Shown here: positions 15,147 to 20,736 of the stretch, piece after piece | How positions within the stretch are numbered: position 1 is the stretch's first letter | Layout: the number at the start of each line of letters is the position of its first letter | Assembly (NCBI GenBank): GCA_900554685.1 | Contig: USIG01000019.1 | Coordinates: 1 to 20,736, forward strand | Length of the DNA: 20,736 bases | Origin: an uncultured Cryptobacterium sp. | Lineage (GTDB): Bacteria > Actinomycetota > Coriobacteriia > Coriobacteriales > Eggerthellaceae | Direction of reading: 5' to 3' | Position numbers and translations under genes: made by a program | The notes under the pieces: generated by a model | Seen by the model: the letters and a program-made list of their open reading frames with translations, nothing else | Database searches by the model: none | What the model was told of the DNA's origin: nothing

Positions 15147-15265
15147 GCCTAACGAACGAGTCTGGCGAGGGGCCTCGTGAGTGAGCTCAAGGAATGGGGC
15201 CAGTAAATGAGTTCAACGAACAAGCCTGGCGAACGAGTTCGGCGAAAAGCTCGGCAAAAACAAAA
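15147..15265. repeat. Degenerate repeats between larB and the larC-like gene
   Basis: aacgaacgagtctggcga (15151-15168) recurs as aacgaacaagcctggcga (15215-15232) with two mismatches. Shorter related words such as acgagttcggcga and aaagctcggca continue up to about 15265. It starts just after the larB stop. Confidence 0.65.
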
Positions 15266-15290
15266 GACCTACGAAAACGGAGGTTGAATT

Positions 15291-15839
15291 ATGCAAATAC
15301 ATCTTGATCTTCACGAAAATGCAACGCGAGCGCAGATTTTAGATACCTTGTTAGAGGCAATGGACGAGGCAAAGCGTGCTTCTTTCGACCATATCATGGA
15401 AGAGGCAGTAATACCCGATAAGCACCATCACTCTATTGTTGAAGTGCGCGAAAGCATTGATGCTCTTACGGTTCCTGACCAGATCAAAAGCGATCTTCGT
15501 GCGGTATATGATATTTTGGCGCACGCAGAGGCAAAAGTGCATGGTTGCGAAGTTGAGCAAACGCATTTTCACGAGGTAGGCAACGCAAGTGGTATTCGCA
15601 ATGCACTGGCGATTTGTGCAGCGTTTTACGTGTTGGCTCCCGAATCGGTTAGCGCTACTCCCGTTCAGCCTGGTGCGGGTGAGATCGAATGTGCGCATGG
15701 TCTGCTCTCACTGCCTGCTCCGGCGACTGCCGCCATTATCGAAGGACTTCCGCTTGCTGAGCCCCGATTGCAGGGAGAGCGGGTATCGCCCACATCAGCA
15801 GCAATTATTAAGCATTTTGTGACTTCGTTTACGGAATAG
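15291..15839 (+). CDS. larC: Compact LarC1-like nickel insertion protein
   Basis: Related to the N-terminal half (LarC1) of LarC, the CTP-dependent nickel cyclometallase that inserts nickel in the last step of pincer cofactor synthesis. Family motifs are clear: AEAKVHG, HFHEVGNASGI (H92, H94), CAHGLLSLPAPATAAIIEGLP and LQGERVSPTSAAIIKHF. Two features differ from the family: at 182 residues it ends where LarC1 normally goes on, with no LarC2 domain downstream, and its N-terminus (MQIHLDLHENATRAQILD) lacks the usual FSGISGDM segment. cggagg lies seven bases before ATG 15291. I found no frameshifted LarC2 in the 184 bases before the kinase gene. It may be a specialised short form, a partner needing LarC2 from elsewhere, or a decayed gene. 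Confidence 0.8.
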   Translation: MQIHLDLHENATRAQILDTLLEAMDEAKRASFDHIMEEAVIPDKHHHSIVEVRESIDALTVPDQIKSDLRAVYDILAHAEAKVHGCEVEQTHFHEVGNASGIRNALAICAAFYVLAPESVSATPVQPGAGEIECAHGLLSLPAPATAAIIEGLPLAEPRLQGERVSPTSAAIIKHFVTSFTE

Positions 15840-15895
15840 TAAACTGTTCTCTTAGGTATTTTTTGGCTGATACGCCGGTGCCAGTGATGTTTGAA

Positions 15896-15907
15896 TTGGT
15901 GCACCAA
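15896..15907. promoter_or_regulatory. 12-bp perfect palindrome upstream of the kinase gene
   Basis: ttggtgcaccaa is its own reverse complement. It lies in the 184-bp gap between the larC-like gene and the Ser/Thr kinase and could be an operator; no matching regulator gene is adjacent. Confidence 0.35.
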
Positions 15908-15951
15908 GGCGTTGGTGGATGTTTCGATCGGCAGATAAAAGGAGCCGACCG

Positions 15952-15969
15952 ATGCATTCGCAAATGCAT
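15952..15969. promoter_or_regulatory. Inverted repeat atgcatt-cgca-aatgcat upstream of the kinase gene
   Basis: Perfect 7-bp arms with a 4-base loop (15952-15958 and 15963-15969) lie 54 bases before the kinase GTG start. It could be an mRNA hairpin in the 5' leader or a protein-binding site. Confidence 0.35.
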
Positions 15970-16023
15970 AGAGCTATCAGCAATAGGTTGTTTTAGTTGC
16001 TTGCGAAATAAGGACTGCGCAGA

Positions 16024-18075
16024 GTGATAGGGCCCTGGCGAAAGAAAACCGAACACTTCGACAATGACATCGATGAAGGCGATGTCTTTCAGGGCATGGC
16101 TGTTCTGGGGGATAAAACGCGTACGTTTGAAGAACCAGAACGTGAATCCTTCGCGCCTGTGCCTGCCGATTTTAATCCCGAAGGCAATACTGAAGAGCTC
16201 CTTCTCGATCGCTATATTGTTTTGGGCGATGCGGGCAAAGGTGCGTTTGGCTCGGTTATTATCGGCTGGGACACCCGTATTGAGCGTCGTGTGGCAATCA
16301 AATGTATGCCTCTTGAAGACACAACAGGTGTTTTGGCTGATCACAGAGGCAGTATTCTGGTAGATAATCGCCCTTTTGATACGTCGTCGATTGCAGGTTT
16401 AGAAGAGGCACGTACTGCCGCGAAGCTTTCGGATTCTTCTATTGTTTCAATTTATGACTTTGAGGTTAATGAAGACACCGCCTATCTCATTATGGAATAT
16501 GTCGACGGATTGACGTTGGCCGAGCTGTTGGCGAAATACCCTCACGATATTAATGCCGATATTGTGGCGGCGGTCTTTAAGGCGGTTTCACATGCTCTCG
16601 AGGTAGCTCATAAGCGGCATGTTCTTCATCTTGATATCAAGCCAGAAAATGTACTTATTGACCATCAAGGTCAGGTAAAAGTGACTGACTTTGGCCTTGC
16701 GCGTCTGGCGACTGAGGCGGGCTATGGCACGGCAGCAGGAGGCACTATTGGCTATATGCCTCCCGAGCAGATGACACAACAAGAGCTCGACGAGCGCTGT
16801 GATCAATGGGCACTTGCTAGTTTGACGTACGAAATGATTGCGGGTACTAATCCGTTTGTGGTCGATTCGCTCGCTGAAGCTGAAGATGCTATTTACGATG
16901 CCGAATTGGTTATTCCCTCACTTTGTATGGAAGGCCTTGACGAAGATATTGACGACATACTGTTTTGCGCGCTTGATCCAGATCCTCACGAACGTTATGA
17001 CTCGGTCAAAGATTTCGCGGAACAATTACAGCCCTGTCTTGGTAGCACGCGTAAAGGAAAAAATGCCTTAAAGCGCTTAGTAAGCGCAAGTGATTTGCCC
17101 GAAGCCGATCAAGCAGGGCTTGACCAAGACGATCTTTACGAAGATACCGAGGCGTTTGATTCTGGTGATATTTACGGACAGGATGCTGCCAATAGTGAAT
17201 ATGGTACCTATGACGATTCGCGTTTTGGCCAAATGAGCCATTGGCATATATCGCCGCGTATGCGATCAGTTGGTCTGCGTATAACAGCGGCGCTGTGTGT
17301 GGGCCTGCTGTCTTTTGTGGGAATCAACGTGGTTTTAGGCTTTGACTCATGGGGAACACAACCTGTTTCATGGGGTATTCTTGCCTTTTGTGTCGGACTT
17401 ACCGTGTTTCTTCCTTCGTGGGGTGCCCTGGTATCTGCTGAAGCTTTCGGGGTAGTTCTTTGTGCGTATGGCGCGCCTCTTGCAGGGATTGTGTTTATGG
17501 CTGCAACAGGTCTCTGGTGGTTTTACTGTGCGAGATATTCGGTCGAAGCGAGCGTCACGGGACTGGTTGGGGTAGTTTTTGGAGCTATCGGCTTGGCTCC
17601 TTTGGGGAGCTTTGTCGCGGGGTTTCTTTTGTCGGTGCGGGATGCCCTTATTTCAGTGCTGTATGCAGCATGTCTTGCCCTTATACTTGCAGGGCTTGGT
17701 TCAGGTTCATTGTTTGGGTGGGACGCAATCACGTTTGCGACAATTCCTCTTGATCCTCATTACAATGAAACGCTTCTTCATTTGCTCAGTCAGCCGTCGA
17801 CGTGGATTATGGTTTTGGCATGGGTGCTTGCGTCACTCGTAAGTTCGCTTTTGTGCGGAACAGGCAAACGAGTATGGTGTGTGACGGGCATGATTCTTGC
17901 GGGGCTGCTCTTGATTTTAGGATTGATCGCGGGCTCTTTGCTTGACACCTCGGGACGGGAATATCTTACGAATCCGATCTTGTTAGGGCCAGTGATTGAT
18001 TCTTGCGCTCTGGGAGTTCTTTTAGCAAGTGTTGCTCTTCCGGCAAGAGCAACGCAGGATCGAATGACGAACTAA
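16024..18075 (+). CDS. Membrane Ser/Thr protein kinase with polytopic C-terminal region
   Basis: A Hanks-type kinase of 683 residues. The kinase domain (~residues 60-340) has the glycine loop GDAGKGAFGSV, the lysine K93 in VAIK, the catalytic loop HLDIKPEN (D204, N209), D222-F223-G224, and MPPEQM in place of APE. The usual arginine of HRD is leucine (L203), so it is a non-RD kinase and may not depend on activation-loop phosphorylation in the usual way. An acidic linker (~350-405) leads to a C-terminal half (from ~416) of many hydrophobic helices, about eight by eye, instead of the single helix plus PASTA repeats of PknB-type kinases. I prefer GTG 16024, with aagga nine bases upstream. It ends 20 bp before the convergent phospholipase gene. 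Signal and targets are unknown. Confidence 0.9.
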   Translation: MIGPWRKKTEHFDNDIDEGDVFQGMAVLGDKTRTFEEPERESFAPVPADFNPEGNTEELLLDRYIVLGDAGKGAFGSVIIGWDTRIERRVAIKCMPLEDTTGVLADHRGSILVDNRPFDTSSIAGLEEARTAAKLSDSSIVSIYDFEVNEDTAYLIMEYVDGLTLAELLAKYPHDINADIVAAVFKAVSHALEVAHKRHVLHLDIKPENVLIDHQGQVKVTDFGLARLATEAGYGTAAGGTIGYMPPEQMTQQELDERCDQWALASLTYEMIAGTNPFVVDSLAEAEDAIYDAELVIPSLCMEGLDEDIDDILFCALDPDPHERYDSVKDFAEQLQPCLGSTRKGKNALKRLVSASDLPEADQAGLDQDDLYEDTEAFDSGDIYGQDAANSEYGTYDDSRFGQMSHWHISPRMRSVGLRITAALCVGLLSFVGINVVLGFDSWGTQPVSWGILAFCVGLTVFLPSWGALVSAEAFGVVLCAYGAPLAGIVFMAATGLWWFYCARYSVEASVTGLVGVVFGAIGLAPLGSFVAGFLLSVRDALISVLYAACLALILAGLGSGSLFGWDAITFATIPLDPHYNETLLHLLSQPSTWIMVLAWVLASLVSSLLCGTGKRVWCVTGMILAGLLLILGLIAGSLLDTSGREYLTNPILLGPVIDSCALGVLLASVALPARATQDRMTN

Positions 18076-18095
18076 AATCGGCTGATGTCCGTCAA

Positions 18096-19034
18096 TTATT
18101 TCTCGCTGCTTATTTTGCCGGAAAAATTAAGGTCTTTTGTTAGAGCGTGTGCCTCTTCGCGCGTTAAGCCAGCGACAAACGAAGGAATTAGGGTATTGGC
18201 TTCTTCAAGAGCGCCCTCGAAAAGATCATCAAAGCTTGCCGTGCTCGTTTCGCCTGTAAAGGGATTTGCCCATGTTTGATTATCGTGGTTGCCAAAAGCG
18301 CTTTCTTTGAGTGCGTAAGGTCTGTGACAAAACGCTTGAGCAAATGAGTGGTTTCTAAATTTTCTTTCTACGGCTCCGTACAAGTGACGCTTTACGCCAA
18401 AAGGAGAATAAGTGGCAAATTGCACACGACGATAGTTATGCACACTTTTCGAAAACAAAGATGCTGGGGAGAGCTTTTCGTACGTTTCCCACAAGGCAGA
18501 ACAAAGGGCGTGCGAGAGAGCGGCAAGGGTTTGTTCGCTTGCTTTAAGGATTTCCTTATACGGTTTGTAGGTTGCGATGGTAAGACCGGTGTGCGTGTAG
18601 AGAATGTATTCGTCAAGCTCGCTTTCGATTACGGCATGGACTTCGTGACCATCTTTTGCGGTAAGACCTTCTATGCCTGCATTGCAAAAGGCGTACTGCT
18701 GGGCATACACAAAAGGATGCGCCCTGCGATCGAGGAGATAGTGGCATAAAAATCCCGCAGAGAATGCTCGTACAACAGCTTGGCTATTTGAGGGGCACTT
18801 GGTTGCTATTGTCGACATAACGCTCATCAGTTCTGCTGGCTTTTTGTCATGCATTAAGCTTCCTAGTCCTTTGTAAGGTGCCAGCGCGGGGGATATGACA
18901 CAGAAAAATAAGGGATCGGGCCCTTGGCTTCCTAAAAGAAAAGCATTTTTTTCTTCTTCAGTTGAAATAAAAGAAGTGGCAGGTCGGCCTAGCATTTCAT
19001 GAGCAAATCGATCGTGGGTAATAATTGCTGGCAT
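18096..19034 (-). CDS. Zinc-dependent phospholipase C family protein
   Basis: A 312-residue protein matching the zinc-dependent phospholipase C-like family (the bacterial alpha-toxin N-domain type, PF00882). It starts MPAIITHDRFA, with H7 and D8 in metal-ligand positions, and has further histidine/aspartate motifs: FLLGSQGPDPLFF, LMHDKKPAE, FLCHYLLDRRAHPFVYA and HEVHAVIESELDEYIL. No signal peptide is visible, so it may be cytoplasmic and is not evidence of a toxin; actual activity in this widespread family is mostly untested. The ATG is preceded by ggaagg on this strand. It is convergent with the kinase gene and divergent from the transporter gene. Confidence 0.85.
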   Translation of the reverse strand: MPAIITHDRFAHEMLGRPATSFISTEEEKNAFLLGSQGPDPLFFCVISPALAPYKGLGSLMHDKKPAELMSVMSTIATKCPSNSQAVVRAFSAGFLCHYLLDRRAHPFVYAQQYAFCNAGIEGLTAKDGHEVHAVIESELDEYILYTHTGLTIATYKPYKEILKASEQTLAALSHALCSALWETYEKLSPASLFSKSVHNYRRVQFATYSPFGVKRHLYGAVERKFRNHSFAQAFCHRPYALKESAFGNHDNQTWANPFTGETSTASFDDLFEGALEEANTLIPSFVAGLTREEAHALTKDLNFSGKISSEK

Positions 19035-19180
19035 AGGGCACCTTCCATTCTTTACAGTTTTTTACGTTTAATCATGCAAAGGGACACGTATACTTTTCTC
19101 CGTTCATAATGAGTGTGTTTTGCGATTCGTTCAAGAGAGAAGTTGTATCGAATTGCTTTGCGGGAAAGGACCATGCGGTA

Positions 19181-20404
19181 ATGGCGTTTGGGCTAACGAA
19201 AAAAGAAGTGAGCTGGGTTTTGTATGATGTGGGAAATTCGGCTTTTGTTATGTTGTCAACAGCGCTGATCCCAGTCTATTTTGCGTCTCTTGCCGAAGAG
19301 GGGTCGTCTATTGTGGTGGCATGGGGTTATGCCGAAACCGTAGCGTCCCTGATTCTGGCGCTCTTGATGCCGTTTTTGGGCAGCTTGGCCGATTTGGCCG
19401 GCAATAAGAAAAAGTTCCTCGTCGGTTTTGCTGGTACTGGTGCATTGGCTTGTGCTGCGCTAGGAGTTCCGCAACACGCTCTCGCGTTTTTGGTAGTGTA
19501 CGTGATTTCTGCCATTATGCTTAATGGCTCTATGGTGTTCTACGATGCTTTTCTCATCGATACCACTACTGAAGATCGCTACGATCAGGTTTCTTCACAT
19601 GGGTATGCCTGGGGCTATATTGGTTCGTGCATTCCTTTTATTGCCTGTTTGGCGATAGTGCTCGGTGGTCCTTCGTTTGGGCTTGATATGGGCACGGGTA
19701 TGAAAATAGCGTTTGTCGTTACCGCATTGTGGTGGATTGCGTTTACTATTCCTCTTGCAAAGAACGTAAAGCAAACGCATTTTCGGCAGCGTTCTAATCA
19801 TGTCTTTAAAGCAACGTTTTCAAGCTTAGCCGTTACCGTTAAAAGCATTGTTCGCGATAAACGTTTGCTTTTCTTTCTTGTGGCCTTTTTCTTTTATATC
19901 GATGGAGTTCATACCGTTATTAAAATGTCTACCAGCTATGGTACTGACTTAGGGATTGATTCAACGCAGCTAGTGCTGGCTCTGCTCGTTACTCAGTTTG
20001 TCGCGTTTCCTTCTGCGATTGCTTATGGCAGGCTCGCAAAGCGATTCGGGACACGTCATATGCTCATGGTAGGAGTGCTTGCTTACTTTTGTATTGTTAT
20101 GTTCGCGGCATTTTTCTTGAAATCTGCGCTCGAGTTTTGGATTCTGGCGATTTGTGTGGGTCTTTTCCAGGGCGGCATCCAAGCGCTTTCCCGTTCAGAG
20201 TTTGGCAAGCTTATCCCGAAAAACAAGGCAAACGAATACTATGGGTTCTTCGATATTTTTGGCAAATACGCCGCTGTTATGGGAACTTTTCTAGTGAGTC
20301 TGTTTACTCAAATAACAGGCAATGCTTCATTTGGGGTTCTCTCGATTGCGGTGCTCTTTATCATTGGTTTCTTCTTTTTATGCGCCATGCCAAAGCGTGC
20401 ATAG
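19181..20404 (+). CDS. UMF1-family MFS transporter (Atg22-like)
   Basis: A major facilitator superfamily permease of the UMF1 group (related to yeast Atg22), 407 residues from ATG 19181. The group signature near the N-terminus is present (SWVLYDVGNSAFVMLSTALIPVYF), followed by about 12 hydrophobic segments, with PFLGSLADLAGNKKKF between helices 2 and 3 and ALSRSEFGKLIPKNKANEYYGFFDIFGKYA near the tenth helix. I prefer ATG 19181 because the protein then begins MAFGLTKKEVSW, as in the family, and aaagga lies ten bases upstream. ATG 19109 would add 24 residues with no ribosome site and would leave almost no leader after a possible -10 tatact at 19089-19094. The substrate is unknown; members are annotated only as MFS transporters. 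Confidence 0.9.
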   Translation: MAFGLTKKEVSWVLYDVGNSAFVMLSTALIPVYFASLAEEGSSIVVAWGYAETVASLILALLMPFLGSLADLAGNKKKFLVGFAGTGALACAALGVPQHALAFLVVYVISAIMLNGSMVFYDAFLIDTTTEDRYDQVSSHGYAWGYIGSCIPFIACLAIVLGGPSFGLDMGTGMKIAFVVTALWWIAFTIPLAKNVKQTHFRQRSNHVFKATFSSLAVTVKSIVRDKRLLFFLVAFFFYIDGVHTVIKMSTSYGTDLGIDSTQLVLALLVTQFVAFPSAIAYGRLAKRFGTRHMLMVGVLAYFCIVMFAAFFLKSALEFWILAICVGLFQGGIQALSRSEFGKLIPKNKANEYYGFFDIFGKYAAVMGTFLVSLFTQITGNASFGVLSIAVLFIIGFFFLCAMPKRA

Positions 20405-20405
20405 C

Positions 20406-20423
20406 ACTAACTTTTGGGTTAGT
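20406..20423 (+). other. Short hairpin after the transporter gene
   Basis: actaac (20406-20411) and gttagt (20418-20423) pair around six bases just after the stop codon. There is no T-run, so I do not call it a terminator. Confidence 0.3.
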
Positions 20424-20505
20424 AGAACATGATAGCTTGTGTTTGCGAGAAAACTTTCCAGGCGATGGAGCAAGGTGTTAATTAGTGGTTCGGAAAATGG
20501 AATTT

Positions 20506-20571
20506 TCACTTTTTTGCCCTTGAAATGTCGAGTAGAGCAAGAATTGCATAGGTTTCTTTCTGTGGAAGCAA
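20506..20571 (-). pseudogene. Fragment resembling the 5' end of the gene at 20649, inverted
   Basis: Read on the minus strand from TTG 20571, the 21 codons include YAILALLDISRAKK and then a stop (20506-20508). The sequence YAILALLD is identical to residues 9-16 of the forward gene beginning at 20649, and the DNA of the two is nearly identical over 25 bases in inverted orientation. A degenerate inverted copy of the first codons is the simplest reading. It is too short to be functional. Confidence 0.35.
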
Positions 20572-20697
20572 CGCCTGAGAAAAAGCAAAGCTCATTTTGT
20601 AGTGTTTGAGTCAAATATCTGTTGTTTGGTGACATGGGGTATTAGTTGATGGTCCAAAAACCGGAAGCAGGTTATGCAATTCTTGCTTTACTCGACA
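20526..20697. repeat. 25-bp imperfect inverted repeat flanking ~122 bp
   Basis: 20526-20550 and the reverse complement of 20673-20697 match at 24 of 25 positions (one G/A difference in gtcgagta[g/a]agc). The arms face each other across 122 bases that contain the start codon of the gene at 20649. Immediately outside both arms stands aaa, but that is too short to be called a target duplication. Confidence 0.8.
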
Positions 20698-20736
20698 AAA
20701 ATGCCCTTAAATCCAGCAAAAAAGAATCATGTCCCG
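20649..20736 (+). CDS. 5' end of an unidentified gene running off the right edge
   Basis: ATG 20649 opens a frame that stays open to the window end (29 codons): MVQKPEAGYAILALLDKNAL, then KSSKKESCP. A gggg lies nine bases upstream (20636-20639), a plausible ribosome site. Codons 9-17 lie in the right arm of the inverted repeat 20526-20697. I do not recognise the family from so few residues. Confidence 0.5.
   Translation, partial: MVQKPEAGYAILALLDKNALKSSKKESCP

Noticed and set aside
15840..16023. LarC2 continuation of the short larC gene by frameshift
   Set aside because: The remaining gap is 184 bases, contains stops and palindromes, and shows no residues resembling LarC2.
18096..19034. Phospholipase C-like gene as a secreted toxin
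   Set aside because: No signal peptide is visible and this family is widespread in harmless bacteria, so the toxin reading is not supported.
20526..20697. Insertion sequence or complete MITE
   Set aside because: There is no transposase, only aaa on both sides as possible target duplication, and both arms read as the same codons, which suits a duplicated gene start better.

Overview
The window is a stretch of ordinary bacterial chromosome with moderate to low G+C by eye. It encodes twelve intact or near-intact genes, one frameshifted gene and the first codons of a further gene at the right edge. The protein set suggests a Coriobacteriia-type actinobacterium, perhaps Eggerthellaceae; a Cryptobacterium-like organism would fit the base composition. 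It comprises a long-form DnaE with PHP domain, an SLH-domain metallo-beta-lactamase-fold protein with a twin-arginine leader, a ferredoxin-type aldo/keto reductase, LarB/LarC-like proteins, a PASTA-less membrane Ser/Thr kinase, and a zinc-dependent phospholipase C-like protein. This placement is inference from gene content, not a database match.

Left part (1-6020): the last gene of an ATP synthase operon (atpC) sits between two stretches of degenerate repeats. It is followed by dnaE (DNA polymerase III alpha), a clear intrinsic terminator, and truA (tRNA pseudouridine synthase). Middle part (6100-11670): a LysR regulator is divergent from a large exported SLH/metallo-hydrolase gene that has lost one base near 9235, so its last ~200 residues are in another frame. 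A perfect terminator follows, then a sodium-coupled neurotransmitter-type symporter with a good sigma70-type promoter and another strong terminator.

Right part (11670-20736): ychF and a 4Fe-4S aldo/keto reductase form a tight pair. They are followed by larB and an unusually short larC1-like gene, a membrane Ser/Thr kinase, a convergent phospholipase C-like gene, and a divergent UMF1-type MFS transporter. At the right edge a new gene begins whose 5' end is mirrored by an inverted, degenerate copy about 120 bp to its left.

The most notable signals are: (1) short tandem repeats with different unit sequences just after several stop codons (atpC, the symporter, the aldo/keto reductase, larB); (2) a compact LarB/LarC1 pair lacking LarC2; (3) the single-base frameshift in the SLH/MBL gene; and (4) the inverted repeat at 20526-20697. 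I see no CRISPR array, rRNA, tRNA, phage or insertion sequence. Nothing here is clearly a complete new defence or biosynthetic system.
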